Assembly: GCA_017428625.1 (NCBI GenBank)
Contig: JAFRQM010000056.1
Coordinates: forward strand, 82,784 to 146,783
Source of the DNA: Clostridia bacterium
GTDB taxonomy: Bacteria; Bacillota; Clostridia; Oscillospirales; Acutalibacteraceae
Direction: 5' to 3'
DNA: 64,000 nucleotides
The translations under genes and the position numbers were made by a program. Positions 45,054 through 55,982 of this stretch are shown here, one piece after another. Position 1 is the first letter of the stretch; every line of letters begins with the position of its first letter. Under the pieces are notes generated by a model. The model made no database searches, was not told where the DNA came from, and worked only from the letters and a program-made list of their open reading frames with translations.

Positions 45054-48000
45054 ATGAAAAAATCAAAATGTTTCAAAGCGCTGTGTGTTTTTATGTCATT
45101 AACCGTGCTGGCGGTGACTGTGCCGGTTCTAAGAGCGAGAGCGGCAACCGCATCGGCAACATTTGCGGTTTTTTCGGATATGCATTACCTCGCCGATTCG
45201 CTTTATGATGTGAACAGCAAAGCTTGGGCTAACTACCTCGAAACAACCCACCGTGAGATGGAGCAGGCGGGCGTTCTTGTTGACCGCGCGCTTGAGGTTT
45301 CGGAGCATTATCTTGAAGAGGCAAAAGAGAACGGCAGCGCGTTCGTGCTGATTCCCGGCGACCTTACAAAAGACGGCGAATACGAATCGCATAAAGAATT
45401 GGCGCAGAAATTCACCGCTTTTGAAAAAGAAACGGGAATACCCGTGTTCGTCATTCCCGGCAACCACGACATCCGCAACAGCAACGCCACGGATTACACA
45501 GGCGAAACATCCGTGAAAGCCAAAAAGACTCAGCCGAAGGATTTTGAGAAAATCTACAAGAACTTCGGATACAATGAGAACGACCCCGACTGCGTTTCCC
45601 GTTTTCATCCCGAGGAAGGGAATTACGGCGGATACCTTTCATACTCATGGAAACTCAACGACAACTTTATGCTTATTGCCGTTGACTCAAACAAATATTC
45701 CACCGACAACGGTGCTCCCAAAAACGAGCACGTTACCGACGGTATGATAGGCGAAGACCTTATGGACTGGATTAAGGATCAGTGCGCCTATGCGAAAGAA
45801 AACGGGCTTGAAATAGTCTTTATGCAGCACCATAACATAGTTCAGCATATGGATATTGAAGAGGCGACTTTCTTTGCTTTTGTTATTGACAACTGGGAAT
45901 ATGTCTGTGACACCTATGCAGACGCCGGCATTCACTATGTTTTCACCGGTCATCTGCATTCGCATGACACGGCTTCCTATGTCAACGATAACGGCGAGAG
46001 AATAACCGACCTTCTGACCGCCACGCTCACGGGCTACCCCAACGAGATGAGAATTGCAAAATTCACATCGGCGGGCGGCGATTACAAAATGGAAATGACA
46101 AGCCATGATGTTGACGAATTAACTCCCATCTCTTATGAGCGCAACGGTGAAACGGTAACATACGAACAGCCCTTCAAATATAAAAATTCGTATGATCTCA
46201 CATTCGGCAAGGATATCAACGAGTTTGCTTACAGTGCTATACTGGGCGTAATCAGAACTTACTTCCCGCAGATTCAGAAGGCGGGAGGACTTATCGGCTT
46301 CCTTAATGAAAAAGGAATCAACCTTGAAGAAATAATCATAAACGCGCTCGGCACAAACGGGTTGCAGTTAGGCAACACCGAGATTCTCACCGTCAGCCAG
46401 AACCTGATGGGCTTTATAAATGAACTCGGCAGTCAGATTGATGAAAAATACATAAACAACAGCGAATATACGCTCGGCGTTGTCAGAGAACTGCTTGACA
46501 CTCTTCTGAGTTTTGAAGTCAGCGACAAGCCTTGCACGCTCTATTATGAGCAGAGCGGTCACGGCAACACGACGGGACCCACAACGCTTGACGAGTTTGC
46601 GCAGACGGCGCTTCTCTCATACTACGGCGGCGATGAGGATATATCAGCCGACCCGATGATTCAGGAAGTTCTTGACAATTTTGAAAGCGGTGAACTCGCG
46701 CAGAAATTCTTTACGCTGCTTCGAAAAACGGTGGTTGAAGACCTTGCGCTCAACGAGATTCTCGCTAACCTCGATTTCAATCCGGGTGAACTCTTCCCCG
46801 ACGGCACTGCGCTCGCGTTGTTCGGCGATATTCTTCAGGGCATAACAAAAGCCCTTCTCGGCGGCGACAACAGTTTTCTGAATCTTGTTACATCTGTTCT
46901 CGGCATAGCCCTTGTGCCCGAAAAATACTCGTCGGTCAACAATATTATCGACACCCTCATCGGCGATGAGCACTTCACTTCCGCTCAGATGCAGGCGTGG
47001 GGTCACACAATCAACTGGATGATAAGCACGCTTCTTATAGACGAAAACCCTCTTGAAAAGGCGGACGGCAGTTTTGAAGCGACATACTCAGGTCCCGAAG
47101 AAGTGCCGCTCTCGGCAGACAATTACCGCCTGCCCTCCGACATAGCCGTAACACTGGGAGAGGATTCATCCACACAGGCGGAGTTTACCTGGCTAACAAA
47201 ATACAGCGTTACCGCTTCCGATATTGAAATTGTGCCTTACAGCGATAACCCCTCTTTTGACAGAAACACAAATGACGGGCTTAAAATCAAGGCGAGCAGT
47301 AAAAAAGTTTCAATAGCTTACCCCGGAGCGGATCTCGGCATAATCGCATTCCTTGATTTCAGCAAGGATTATACCCGGCATTATGTAACGGTCTCAAATC
47401 TTGAGCCGGGCAAAAAATACAGTTACCGCATAGGCGACGCCTCCCGCGGGTGGTGGAGCGAAGCGGGAACGCTTCAGACAGCGGATAAATCGGAGAAAAC
47501 CGCGTTTATAGCCCTTGCTGATATGCAGGGTCAGAACGACACACAATACGGAGCGTTCTCCGATGTTCTCAACGCGGCGTTCAAAACCGTGCCGGACGCG
47601 AAATTTGTTGTTTCGGCGGGCAGTCAGGTTACACTCGCGAAGAACTGTAAGCACTGGAAGAGCTTTTTCAACACCGCCGCTCAAAGCCTTATGAACACAT
47701 TCTTTATGCCGGCTGCCGGCGTGAGAGAAAAAGCGGGCGGATATATCAGTCAGTATTTCACGCTTAACGGAGTTCCGAAGCAGAAAACCGACACCGGTAT
47801 TTACTATTCATACGATTACAACAATATCCACTTTACTGTTCTCAACACAAACAACCTGGCAGACAAAAAACTCGGCGAACCTCAGTTCAACTGGATGAAG
47901 GAAGATATTTCATCAAGTAATGCCGATTGGAAGGTTGTTGTTATTCCGAAAGCGATTTATTCAAACGGAGCAAAATGCACCGCAAAAGAGAATAAAAATA

Positions 48001-48503
48001 TCCGTTCACAGCTCAACGGACTTCTGCCCTACCTCGGCGTTGACCTTGTGCTTCAGGGTGAGGACCTTGTTTATTGGCGCACGGGAGCGCTCAGCGGCGG
48101 TCTGCCCGTAATCAGCGGCAAACAGAAGGTTACATATAATGGCGCCGAATACAGCGCTATGGTAAACCCGCAGGGCACGGTTTACGCTCTGCCCGGCACC
48201 GCGGGGGTCAAGAGAGCATACGCGGTCAACAGCACCGCAACCCTCTTCCCGGATGCCGAAACATCATTTGTGCCCGACGCCCCGATGTTTGCGGCGGTTC
48301 AGACCGACGGCGACACGCTTTATTACGACGCCTACAAGGTCGTTGACGGCAAAGCGGAAAAGGCTGACAGTTTTGCCATTAAGAAGACTGATTCATCGGG
48401 AGCAGGCTCATTCTTCAACCTGCTTGCTTCCAAAATGGATTTCTCGTTCCTGTGGAGTATAATCGGCATATTCTTTAACATTTTCTCAATATTTACAAAA
48501 TAA
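45054..48503 (+). CDS. Giant secreted metallophosphoesterase with a second, degenerate phosphoesterase domain
   Basis: 1149 aa. Signal peptide (MKKSKCFKALCVFMSLTVLA, cleavage near RARAA). The first domain is a complete calcineurin-like phosphoesterase: FSDMHYL (Asp42, His44), PGDLTKDG (Asp103), PGNHDI (Asn137, His138), MQHHN and FTGHLHSHD. A helical region of unknown role follows (about 370-690). A purple-acid-phosphatase-like FnIII stretch comes next (YVTVSNLEPGKKYSYRIGD) and a second phosphoesterase-like domain (about 815-1050) with ALADMQG, SAGSQV and AAGVRE where active enzymes have D-x-Q/H, GDxV and GNHE. The C-terminus is hydrophobic, ending FFNIFSIFTK. Probably surface phosphate release from nucleotides or phospholipids. 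Confidence 0.8.
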   Translation: MKKSKCFKALCVFMSLTVLAVTVPVLRARAATASATFAVFSDMHYLADSLYDVNSKAWANYLETTHREMEQAGVLVDRALEVSEHYLEEAKENGSAFVLIPGDLTKDGEYESHKELAQKFTAFEKETGIPVFVIPGNHDIRNSNATDYTGETSVKAKKTQPKDFEKIYKNFGYNENDPDCVSRFHPEEGNYGGYLSYSWKLNDNFMLIAVDSNKYSTDNGAPKNEHVTDGMIGEDLMDWIKDQCAYAKENGLEIVFMQHHNIVQHMDIEEATFFAFVIDNWEYVCDTYADAGIHYVFTGHLHSHDTASYVNDNGERITDLLTATLTGYPNEMRIAKFTSAGGDYKMEMTSHDVDELTPISYERNGETVTYEQPFKYKNSYDLTFGKDINEFAYSAILGVIRTYFPQIQKAGGLIGFLNEKGINLEEIIINALGTNGLQLGNTEILTVSQNLMGFINELGSQIDEKYINNSEYTLGVVRELLDTLLSFEVSDKPCTLYYEQSGHGNTTGPTTLDEFAQTALLSYYGGDEDISADPMIQEVLDNFESGELAQKFFTLLRKTVVEDLALNEILANLDFNPGELFPDGTALALFGDILQGITKALLGGDNSFLNLVTSVLGIALVPEKYSSVNNIIDTLIGDEHFTSAQMQAWGHTINWMISTLLIDENPLEKADGSFEATYSGPEEVPLSADNYRLPSDIAVTLGEDSSTQAEFTWLTKYSVTASDIEIVPYSDNPSFDRNTNDGLKIKASSKKVSIAYPGADLGIIAFLDFSKDYTRHYVTVSNLEPGKKYSYRIGDASRGWWSEAGTLQTADKSEKTAFIALADMQGQNDTQYGAFSDVLNAAFKTVPDAKFVVSAGSQVTLAKNCKHWKSFFNTAAQSLMNTFFMPAAGVREKAGGYISQYFTLNGVPKQKTDTGIYYSYDYNNIHFTVLNTNNLADKKLGEPQFNWMKEDISSSNADWKVVVIPKAIYSNGAKCTAKENKNIRSQLNGLLPYLGVDLVLQGEDLVYWRTGALSGGLPVISGKQKVTYNGAEYSAMVNPQGTVYALPGTAGVKRAYAVNSTATLFPDAETSFVPDAPMFAAVQTDGDTLYYDAYKVVDGKAEKADSFAIKKTDSSGAGSFFNLLASKMDFSFLWSIIGIFFNIFSIFTK

Positions 48504-48512
48504 AAAGCAATG

Positions 48513-48547
48513 AGGCTGTTATCACGGTTAATCTGCGGTAACAGCCT
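48513..48547 (+). terminator. Possible weak terminator or mRNA hairpin
   Basis: AGGCTGTTA, a 17-nt loop, TAACAGCCT, between the phosphoesterase and the HD gene. Only GATGATTTTC follows, so termination would be inefficient. Confidence 0.5.
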
Positions 48548-48574
48548 GATGATTTTCGTTAGGGAGTAATAACA

Positions 48575-49177
48575 ATGACCAACTTTGACTTTGTCGAAAA
48601 CGAAAAACTGAGAAATCAGCTTGATTTCATAATTGAATGCGACAAGGCGAAAAATGTCTTTCGCAGAACCGCGCTTACCGACTGCTCACGCCGCGAAAAT
48701 GACGCGGAGCACTCATGGCACCTTGCCGTGTGCGCAATGACCCTTTTTGAATACGCGCCCGCCGGGGCGGATTTAGGCAGAACAGTGCAGATGGTAACCG
48801 TTCACGACCTTGTTGAAATTTACGCCGGCGACACCTTCGCCTATGACGAGCAGGGCAAAGCCACCAAGGCAGAGCGTGAAAACGAGGCGGCAGACCGCCT
48901 TTTCGGTATGCTCGGCGAACAGGGGGAGTATTTCCGCGCAATGTGGAACGAGTTTGAGGAGTGCGCAACTCCGACGGCGCTTTACGCACGCGCGCTTGAC
49001 TGCCTGCAGCCTCTTTTGCACAACTATAAAACGGAGGGTTATACCTGGCGCGGCAACCACATAACAACACAGATGGTTCTTAACCGCAACGCCGCCTGCC
49101 GCGAGGCAATGCCCGAAGTGTGGAAGATTGTTGAAAAAATAGTCGAAGACTCACATGAGAAGGGCTTGCTTGAATAA
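48575..49177 (+). CDS. HD-domain hydrolase, YfbR/5'-deoxynucleotidase-like
   Basis: 200 aa. HD metal ligands: His46 in ENDAEHSWHL, His77-Asp78 in TVHDLVEIYAGD and Asp142 in ARALDCLQP. Layout and length fit the HD_3/YfbR group, which dephosphorylates deoxyribonucleoside 5'-monophosphates. TTAGGGAGTAAT precedes the ATG. It ends at a strong terminator. Substrate inferred from family only. Confidence 0.85.
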   Translation: MTNFDFVENEKLRNQLDFIIECDKAKNVFRRTALTDCSRRENDAEHSWHLAVCAMTLFEYAPAGADLGRTVQMVTVHDLVEIYAGDTFAYDEQGKATKAERENEAADRLFGMLGEQGEYFRAMWNEFEECATPTALYARALDCLQPLLHNYKTEGYTWRGNHITTQMVLNRNAACREAMPEVWKIVEKIVEDSHEKGLLE

Positions 49178-49192
49178 AACAATTAATAAAGA

Positions 49193-49223
49193 AAAGGACT
49201 TGCAGGTAGTTTGCAAGTCCTTT
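49193..49223. terminator. Bidirectional terminator between HD gene and carB
   Basis: AAAGGACTTGCA, a 7-nt loop, TGCAAGTCCTTT, a perfect 12-bp stem flanked by A and T tracts. Confidence 0.9.
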
Positions 49224-49227
49224 AATA

Positions 49228-52200
49228 TTACCCGTCTATTGTGGATATTGTCGGTATGGCGTCTTCAAGCACATCGAGCATTATGCGCACGGTGTCGAGC
49301 GAGGTGAAAACCGTAACTCCGTTTTGAATCGATGCTTTTCTTAACGCCGCGCCGGAGCCGAATTTTATGCCGTCCATAACCGACCTTGTGCTGATAACAT
49401 AGCTTACATAGCCCGCACGCAGAACCTTGATTATATCCTCATCGCCGTCCGCTATTTTGTGACGCAGTCTTGTGCGGATTCCGTTCGCTTTCAGGTATTC
49501 CGCCGTGCCGCCCGTTGCCTCAATGTTGAAACCGAGGCGGTAAAAGCGCTTTATGAGCGGCAGAGCCTCTTCTTTGTCGTCATCGGCAATGCTTACAAGC
49601 ACGGTGCCGTAGTATTTCATTTTGATTCCCGATGCCTGCATAGCCTTATACATAGCGCGGTTGAGTTGGTCGTCATAACCTATAGCCTCGCCGGTAGATT
49701 TCATTTCTGGCGAGAGGTATGTGTCCATACCGGTCAGTTTTTCAAATGAGAACGCAGGGGCTTTTACATACCATCGGCCTTTGTCAGGAGGCACCATATC
49801 GGTTATTCCCTGCTTTGCAAGCGTTTCGCCGAGCATTACTCTTGTTGCTATGTTTACAAGCCCGAAGCCGGCTGATTTGGAAAGGAAAGGCACGCTTCTT
49901 GACGCTCTTGGGTTAACCTCGATAATAAACACATCGTCGTTTTTATCAACAATGAACTGAATGTTGAAAAGACCGACTATGCCTATGCCCAAACCGAGCT
50001 TTGTTGTGTAATCGCATATTGTGTCGCGCACTTTCTGAGAAATGCTGAAGGGAGGGTAAACGCTTGTGCTGTCGCCCGAATGAACGCCGGTGCGTTCAAC
50101 GAGTTCCATAATTCCGGGTATGAACACCTGCTCGCCGTCGCACACTGCGTCAACCTCAACCTCTTTGCCCATAATGTATTTATCGACAAGAACGGGTTTG
50201 TCTTCGTCAACCTTGACGGCGTTTGTCAGGTAGCGGCGCAGCATCTCCTCATTGGCAACAATCTCCATCGCTCTGCCGCCCAGAACAAACGAGGGGCGCA
50301 CAAGCACGGGGTAGCCGATTCTTTCAGCCGCCTCAACGCCCGCTTCAATATTGGTAACGGCTTCGCCCTTCGGGTGCGGAATGCCGAGCGAGCGTATAAG
50401 ACGGTCAAATGCGTCTCTGTCTTCCGCCTTGTCTATCGCCTCGCAGTCGGTGCCGATTATCTTCACCCCTCTCGCGGTGAGCGGAGCGGCAAGATTTACC
50501 GCAGTTTGACCGCCGAGCGTGGCAATTACGCCTTCGGGTTTTTCAAGGTGAATTACGTTCATTACATCTTCAACCGTCAGCGGCTCAAAATAGAGTTTGT
50601 CGGCGGTTGTGTAGTCGGTTGAAACCGTTTCGGGGTTGTTGTTTATTACAATAGCCTCAAAGCCTGCGTCGCGGATTGCCGAAACGGCGTGAACGGTGGA
50701 GTAGTCAAACTCAACTCCCTGACCGATTCTTATGGGACCGGAGCCCAGAACAATTATCTTTTTCTTATCCGAAACAATTGATTCGTTTTCGTCTTCATAA
50801 GTTGAATAGAAATAAGGAACATAACTGTCAAACTCGCTCGCGCAGGTGTCAATCATTTTATAGACCGGGAAAATTTCATCTTTCACCCTGCGTTCATAAA
50901 TGTCATCCTCCATGGTTTTCCAGAGTTCCGCCACATAGGAGTCGGAGAAGCCCATCTTTTTTGCCATTTTAAGCAGTTCCGGCGAGTCAGGGTTTGCCTC
51001 CATCTCTTTTTCAAAATCAACAATGTTCTTGATTTTGTCGAGGAAGAACATATCTATCTGCGTTATGTTGCATATTCTCGAGTGGTCAACACCCATCCAC
51101 ATAAGCTGCGAAATGGCATAGATTCTGTCATCCGTGCCCTCGGCTATATATTCAAGCAGGTCGTCCGCTGTCATATGCGAGGAGTCGAATTTTTCCATAT
51201 GAATATGGTTTTTGCCCATTTCGAGCGAGCGTATCGCTTTTAAAAGACTTTCTTCCATTGTGCGCCCGACGCTCATAACTTCGCCGGTTGCCTTCATCTG
51301 GGTTGAAAGGCGGTTGTTGGCGTCAGCAAATTTGTCAAAGGGAAAACGCGGCATTTTGGTAACAACATAGTCAAGCGCCGGCTCAAAACAGGCGGGTGTG
51401 TTCGCAAGCTGAATTTCGTCAAGATTCATACCGACGGCGATTTTTGCCGAAACACGGGCTATTGGGTAGCCGCTCGCCTTTGAAGCGAGGGCGGATGAAC
51501 GCGAAACCCTGGGGTTTACTTCAATTACATAGTATCTGAACGACTGCGGGTCAAGCGCGAACTGAACATTACAGCCGCCTTTGACTTTGAGAGCGCGTAT
51601 TATTTTAAGCGCGCTGTCACGAAGCATGTGGTATTCCTTGTTGGTGAGCGTCTGACTGGGCGCCACAACAATTGAGTCGCCCGTATGAATGCCGACCGGG
51701 TCGAGGTTCTCCATATTACATACGGTAATGGCGGTGTCGTTGGCGTCGCGCATTACTTCATATTCAATTTCTTTATAGCCCTTTATGCTTTTCTCGACCA
51801 GCACCTGATGAACCGGCGAAACAGCCAGCGCGTTTTTCATAAGAATACGGATTTCATCATCGTTTGCGGCAAATCCGCCGCCTGTGCCGCCGAGCGTGAA
51901 AGCGGGGCGCAGAATCACCGGGTAGCCGATTGCGTTTGCCGCTTCAATGGCCTCATCTATTGAATAAGTTATCTGCGACGGCACAACGGGTTCGCCGATT
52001 TTTTCGCAAAGTTCTTTGAAAAGTTCACGATCCTCCGCCATTTCAATACTCTCCGCCTCTGTGCCGAGCAGTTCGATTCCGCATTCGTCGAGAACGCCCT
52101 TTTTTGAAAGCCGCATTGCGAGATTGAGACCCGTCTGACCTCCCAAGCCGGGAATAATAGCGTCGGGACGCTCATAGCGGCAGATTCTTGCGAGATATTC

Positions 52201-52413
52201 AAGCGTCAGAGGCTCCATATAGACCTTATCCGCTATGGAGGTGTCTGTCATAATTGTTGCGGGGTTGGAGTTTGCGAGAACAACCTCATAACCCTCTTCT
52301 TTGAGGGCGAGGCACGCCTGAGTGCCGGCGTAGTCAAACTCCGCCGCCTGACCTATGACAATGGGTCCCGAGCCGATAACAAGCACCTTTTTTACGTCGG
52401 TTCTTTTAGGCAT
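49228..52413 (-). CDS. carB: Carbamoyl-phosphate synthase large subunit
   Basis: 1061 aa. Two ATP-grasp halves: [20 protein letters not shown] opens the first and [20 protein letters not shown] the second, each followed by a glycine-rich [14 protein letters not shown] / [14 protein letters not shown] lid. The last about 120 residues are the MGS-like allosteric domain. With CarA it makes carbamoyl phosphate from glutamine, bicarbonate and 2 ATP for pyrimidines and arginine. It overlaps carA by 8 nt. Confidence 0.98.
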   Translation of the reverse strand: MPKRTDVKKVLVIGSGPIVIGQAAEFDYAGTQACLALKEEGYEVVLANSNPATIMTDTSIADKVYMEPLTLEYLARICRYERPDAIIPGLGGQTGLNLAMRLSKKGVLDECGIELLGTEAESIEMAEDRELFKELCEKIGEPVVPSQITYSIDEAIEAANAIGYPVILRPAFTLGGTGGGFAANDDEIRILMKNALAVSPVHQVLVEKSIKGYKEIEYEVMRDANDTAITVCNMENLDPVGIHTGDSIVVAPSQTLTNKEYHMLRDSALKIIRALKVKGGCNVQFALDPQSFRYYVIEVNPRVSRSSALASKASGYPIARVSAKIAVGMNLDEIQLANTPACFEPALDYVVTKMPRFPFDKFADANNRLSTQMKATGEVMSVGRTMEESLLKAIRSLEMGKNHIHMEKFDSSHMTADDLLEYIAEGTDDRIYAISQLMWMGVDHSRICNITQIDMFFLDKIKNIVDFEKEMEANPDSPELLKMAKKMGFSDSYVAELWKTMEDDIYERRVKDEIFPVYKMIDTCASEFDSYVPYFYSTYEDENESIVSDKKKIIVLGSGPIRIGQGVEFDYSTVHAVSAIRDAGFEAIVINNNPETVSTDYTTADKLYFEPLTVEDVMNVIHLEKPEGVIATLGGQTAVNLAAPLTARGVKIIGTDCEAIDKAEDRDAFDRLIRSLGIPHPKGEAVTNIEAGVEAAERIGYPVLVRPSFVLGGRAMEIVANEEMLRRYLTNAVKVDEDKPVLVDKYIMGKEVEVDAVCDGEQVFIPGIMELVERTGVHSGDSTSVYPPFSISQKVRDTICDYTTKLGLGIGIVGLFNIQFIVDKNDDVFIIEVNPRASRSVPFLSKSAGFGLVNIATRVMLGETLAKQGITDMVPPDKGRWYVKAPAFSFEKLTGMDTYLSPEMKSTGEAIGYDDQLNRAMYKAMQASGIKMKYYGTVLVSIADDDKEEALPLIKRFYRLGFNIEATGGTAEYLKANGIRTRLRHKIADGDEDIIKVLRAGYVSYVISTRSVMDGIKFGSGAALRKASIQNGVTVFTSLDTVRIMLDVLEDAIPTISTIDG

Positions 52414-53500
52414 TCTCTTTCGCCTCCTTCATCGCGTCAAGGAATTTGTTGAAAAGGTAAAAGCTGTCTTGCGGGCCGGGGGCGCTTTCCGGGTGATACT
52501 GCACGCTGAACACCTTGTCTTTAAGGCATTCCTGACCTTCAACCGTGTTATCCAGAATGTTGAGGTGGGTTATCTCAAGGCCCGTGCCCTCAACGCTCTT
52601 TGCGTCAACGGCAAAGTTATGGTTCTGCGAGGTGATTTCTATTTTGCCCGTCTGCAGGTTCTTTACGGGGTGGTTGCCGCCGTGATGGCCGAATTTGAGC
52701 TTGTATGTTTTTCCGCCGTAAGCAAGGCCTATAATCTGATGACCGAGGCAGATTCCGAAAATCGGGTATTTGCCCTTGAGTTTTCTGACCGCTTCAATAA
52801 CGGGGGTTACATCTTCCGGGTCGCCGGGTCCGTTTGACAGAAAGATTCCGTCGGGCTTCATAAATTCTATTTCCTCAGCCGTTGTGTCATAGGGGACTAT
52901 TGTGACATTACAGCCGACTTTGTTGAGCGAGCGAATTATGTTGAGTTTTATTCCGCAGTCAACCGCGACTACATTGTAGAGGTGGTTGGAAGTGCGCGAA
53001 TACCAGCGTTTTTTGCAGCTGACCTTTGAAACTGCGTCAGTGGGAACGGGAGTGTTCTTAATGATTTCAACACCCTCTTCGGCGGTGGTGTCAATGCCGG
53101 TTATCAGGGCGCGTCTTGCGCCGAAATCGCGTATTGACCTTGTAAGTTTTCTTGTGTCAATTCCGTAAATGCCGGGAATATCATTTTCTTCAAGCAGTTC
53201 GGAGAGGGTTTTGGTGTATCGGAAGTTTGACGGCATATCGTTGTAATCCCTTACTATCAGACCGCCGATAGTCAGATTTTTGCTTTCAAAATCTTCATCG
53301 GTAATTCCGTAGTTGCCGATGAGCGGATAGGTCATAACGACCGCCTGATATGTGTATGACGGGTCGGATATAATCTCCTGATAACCGACTACCGAAGTGT
53401 TGAAAACAACCTCGCAAACCCGTTGCGAACAACCGCCGAAACCGTAGCCGCAGTATTCAGCCCCGTCTTCAAGAATCAGCTTTCTGTCAAAATCTTTCAT
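52406..53500 (-). CDS. carA: Carbamoyl-phosphate synthase small subunit (glutaminase)
   Basis: 364 aa. N-terminal CPSase domain with [16 protein letters not shown], and a class I glutamine amidotransferase domain with [20 protein letters not shown] (Cys about residue 250) and [11 protein letters not shown] (His, Glu). It supplies ammonia to CarB through the tunnel. The start follows AGAGGAAG. No pyr attenuator or arginine box is recognisable in the short leader. Confidence 0.98.
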   Translation of the reverse strand: MKDFDRKLILEDGAEYCGYGFGGCSQRVCEVVFNTSVVGYQEIISDPSYTYQAVVMTYPLIGNYGITDEDFESKNLTIGGLIVRDYNDMPSNFRYTKTLSELLEENDIPGIYGIDTRKLTRSIRDFGARRALITGIDTTAEEGVEIIKNTPVPTDAVSKVSCKKRWYSRTSNHLYNVVAVDCGIKLNIIRSLNKVGCNVTIVPYDTTAEEIEFMKPDGIFLSNGPGDPEDVTPVIEAVRKLKGKYPIFGICLGHQIIGLAYGGKTYKLKFGHHGGNHPVKNLQTGKIEITSQNHNFAVDAKSVEGTGLEITHLNILDNTVEGQECLKDKVFSVQYHPESAPGPQDSFYLFNKFLDAMKEAKENA

Positions 53501-53556
53501 TTGCGTCTTCCTCTTTATACTGAATATGAATATATAAATATATAACCTTTAATGTA

Positions 53557-53586
53557 TTATTATTTACTTTTTTGTGTATTTGTCAA
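53557..53586 (-). promoter_or_regulatory. Probable carAB promoter
   Basis: Minus strand: TTGACA at 53581-53586, then about 17-18 nt to a weak -10 (ATAATA/TAATAA). The -35 is perfect and the -10 is poor. The 216-nt gap 53501-53716 holds only this and the divergent promoter at 53654. Confidence 0.5.
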
Positions 53587-53653
53587 GTGGTTTTGAGAAT
53601 AAAAAGGTAAAAAGCTTATAAATATTCACTTTTTGACAAAAACCCGCGTAATA

Positions 53654-53682
53654 TTGCATTATTTTTCATATGGTTGTATAAT
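53654..53682 (+). promoter_or_regulatory. Promoter of the SGNH lipoprotein gene
   Basis: TTGCAT, 17 nt, TATAAT, ending 35 nt before the ATG at 53717. Confidence 0.72.
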
Positions 53683-53716
53683 CTGATTAATATATATGTT
53701 CCGAAAGGAACCGTTG

Positions 53717-54694
53717 ATGAAAAAGTTTTTTTCGATTATTCTTGCGCTGATTACCACGCTCGGTTTTACGGGGTGCAGAAAAACAATAACAAGAGAGTAT
53801 TCAACTGCCGTAACGCAGGCAACAACCGTCGTTGAGACGGTAACACTGCCGGCGTTTCTGACAGAGGAAAGCACAGAGGTTATGTCAACGGCGCAAAATG
53901 AGACTTTAACTGCAAAAGAGAATACGAAAGCGCCTCCGTCAAAACAAAAAGCAGCCAAAGCGGAAACAACGGCGACAACCGTTGCCGGAAGCGCTGAAAC
54001 CGAAGCGGCGGAGAAAAGCACTTTAGCTGAAAGAGAAACAGTTGCAAAGAATGTGTTCGACAGCCTGTTCGAATCCGCCTCCGTCCCCGTTCCCGGTCTG
54101 ACAAAAGCAAAAGAGCCTTCGACTGCGAAGGAGGCCCGCGACAGTTCATCATTTGACGACTGCGCGTTTGTCGGCAATTCACGCATTATGGATTTTGCAA
54201 CATACGGTCTTGCAAAAAATGTGTTTGCCGATGTTTCACTCACTGTTGACACGGTATTCACAAAGGTCCGGAGCGGTAAAAGCGTAACAATAATCAACGA
54301 GCTCAACGGCAGGCGTTTCAGTAAAATATATCTCTATTTCGGAGACAACGAGTGCGGCTGGGGGAGTCTCCCGACTTTTGAAGAGCATTACGGCAGAGTG
54401 GTTGACGCCGTCCGCGAAAGATGCCTGTCTGCCGAAATATATATTATGTCAATTATGCCGATAAGCAGAAGCGCGGACCGCGCGAACAACTATGGCTACA
54501 ATATGGCGGCTTTAAACAGGGCAAATGAATATGTGATTGACCTTGCAAGGCAAAAGGGCGTCAACTACCTGAACACCCGGTCCGCGGTAAGCGACGCGCA
54601 GGGCTATCTGCCCGAGGAGGCGTCTCCCGACGGAGTTCATCTCGGAAGGCAATACTGCGTAAAATGGGCGGATTATGTATATTACAACTCCTGA
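53717..54694 (+). CDS. SGNH/GDSL-fold hydrolase lipoprotein
   Basis: 325 aa from ATG 53717, 7 nt after GAAAGGA. Lipobox GFTGC (Cys20), then a Thr/Ala/Glu-rich linker to about 145. SGNH blocks: FVGNSR (Ser155; Asn replaces the usual Asp), YFGDNECG (block III, Asn211-Glu212) and SPDGVHLG (Asp305, His308). The fold suggests removal of acetyl or acyl groups from a surface glycan. The linker style matches the TlpA-like lipoprotein at 5668. Monocistronic with its own promoter; the phosphoesterase gene follows after 111 nt. Confidence 0.8.
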   Translation: MKKFFSIILALITTLGFTGCRKTITREYSTAVTQATTVVETVTLPAFLTEESTEVMSTAQNETLTAKENTKAPPSKQKAAKAETTATTVAGSAETEAAEKSTLAERETVAKNVFDSLFESASVPVPGLTKAKEPSTAKEARDSSSFDDCAFVGNSRIMDFATYGLAKNVFADVSLTVDTVFTKVRSGKSVTIINELNGRRFSKIYLYFGDNECGWGSLPTFEEHYGRVVDAVRERCLSAEIYIMSIMPISRSADRANNYGYNMAALNRANEYVIDLARQKGVNYLNTRSAVSDAQGYLPEEASPDGVHLGRQYCVKWADYVYYNS

Positions 54695-54805
54695 TCCGTT
54701 CGGTTATTAAATTGCATTAACACAGGCTTGATGTAAAAAAGTCGGTTAAAAAAATTATCTGTTAAACTGCACACAATATAAAACTGATATGAAGGGGAGT
54801 TTTAA

Positions 54806-55924
54806 ATGGATTTCAGTCAGATTACTTCATTTTTTTCGCAGATAGGCGATTACATCAGAATCGGATTGAGCGTCGCTTTCGCGTTCATTATGTCGCTCGG
54901 TCAGATTATCGCTCCGCTTACCGCAAATCAGGCAAAATATTTTGAAAAATGGAGCGCGGATGACAAGTTTCAATCAAGTTACTGTGTCGAACTCAAAAAA
55001 GACCCCGAAAAAGATTTTGTTGTTCTCAATTTAGCCGATGTTCAGCTTAACGACGCCGAACTATACGACGGACAGTGGGATCTCGCAAAAGCAACTATCA
55101 GCAGTGCGATAAAACAGGCAAAGCCCGACCTTATCACTCTCACAGGCGACAATGCATGGGGTATGCTCGCTTATATTGAACTTTGCAAAGAGATTGATTC
55201 CTACGGTATTCCGTGGGCTCCCGTAATGGGCAACCACGACGGTCAGAGAACTCCTTCGGAATTCTGGTGCACTTATCAGTTTGCTTCAGCCGAAAACTGC
55301 CTGTTTAAATTCGGCCCCGAGGGTATGGGTTACGGCAACTATATTATTAATATTACCGAAAACGGCAAAATCATACACTCCCTGTTTATGATGGACACAC
55401 ACTCAAACGCCGATGACACAGACGCGGGTAAAATAAACCTCGGCGCAGACGGCAGCGCGGGTTATGACCACCTCTGGGCAAATCAGCTGAAATGGTATGA
55501 GTGGGCTGTCAACGGTATTACGGAATCGGCGGGCAGAACCGTTGAAAGTTCCATTTTTATGCATATTCCCGTTTATGAATACAGCACTTATTACGCAGAA
55601 TACTATGACAAAGAAAATGACGGCTGGAAAGACGAATATGCGGACGAATGCTTCGGCGTAAACCACGAGGATGTCTGCTGCGCGCACGGCAACAACGGAT
55701 TTTTTGAACTGTGCAAAAAACTCGGCAGCACAAAGAATATGATTGCCGGTCACGACCATGTCAACTCAAGTTCGATGCCTGTTGACGGAATCCGCCTTTC
55801 ATACGGTCTCAAATGCGGCTCAGGCTGCTACTGGGAGCCTGAAATGAGCGGCGCCTCAACGCTGACGGTTTCATCCGACGGCACAGGCACATTTGAGCAT
55901 ATTTATATCAAAAGCGACAGTTAA
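54806..55924 (+). CDS. Membrane-anchored calcineurin-like metallophosphoesterase
   Basis: 372 aa. One N-terminal hydrophobic segment (about 18-38) as signal anchor. Phosphoesterase motifs: NLADVQLND (Asp78; Gln80 where many have His), LTGDNAWG, VMGNHDGQ, SIFMHIPVYEY and IAGHDHVN. The motifs are otherwise complete, so it is likely active outside the cell with two metals. It is the second of three phosphoesterases within 12 kb, unrelated in architecture to the 1149-aa protein. AAGGGGAG precedes the ATG. Confidence 0.87.
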   Translation: MDFSQITSFFSQIGDYIRIGLSVAFAFIMSLGQIIAPLTANQAKYFEKWSADDKFQSSYCVELKKDPEKDFVVLNLADVQLNDAELYDGQWDLAKATISSAIKQAKPDLITLTGDNAWGMLAYIELCKEIDSYGIPWAPVMGNHDGQRTPSEFWCTYQFASAENCLFKFGPEGMGYGNYIINITENGKIIHSLFMMDTHSNADDTDAGKINLGADGSAGYDHLWANQLKWYEWAVNGITESAGRTVESSIFMHIPVYEYSTYYAEYYDKENDGWKDEYADECFGVNHEDVCCAHGNNGFFELCKKLGSTKNMIAGHDHVNSSSMPVDGIRLSYGLKCGSGCYWEPEMSGASTLTVSSDGTGTFEHIYIKSDS

Positions 55925-55952
55925 CAGAAAAACAGCATAGTCAAAAAGTAAA

Positions 55953-55982
55953 CGGCGGGGAAATTTCCCCGCCGGATTTTTT
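55953..55982. terminator. Terminator between convergent phosphoesterase genes
   Basis: A perfect 22-bp palindrome with arms CGGCGGGGAAA / TTTCCCCGCCG, followed by GATTTTTT on the plus strand. Its edge coincides with the stop of the gene at 55981. Confidence 0.9.

Noticed and set aside
52355..52837. Plus-strand frames of up to 180 codons across carAB
   Set aside because: Shadows of carA and carB, whose full-length motifs are intact.
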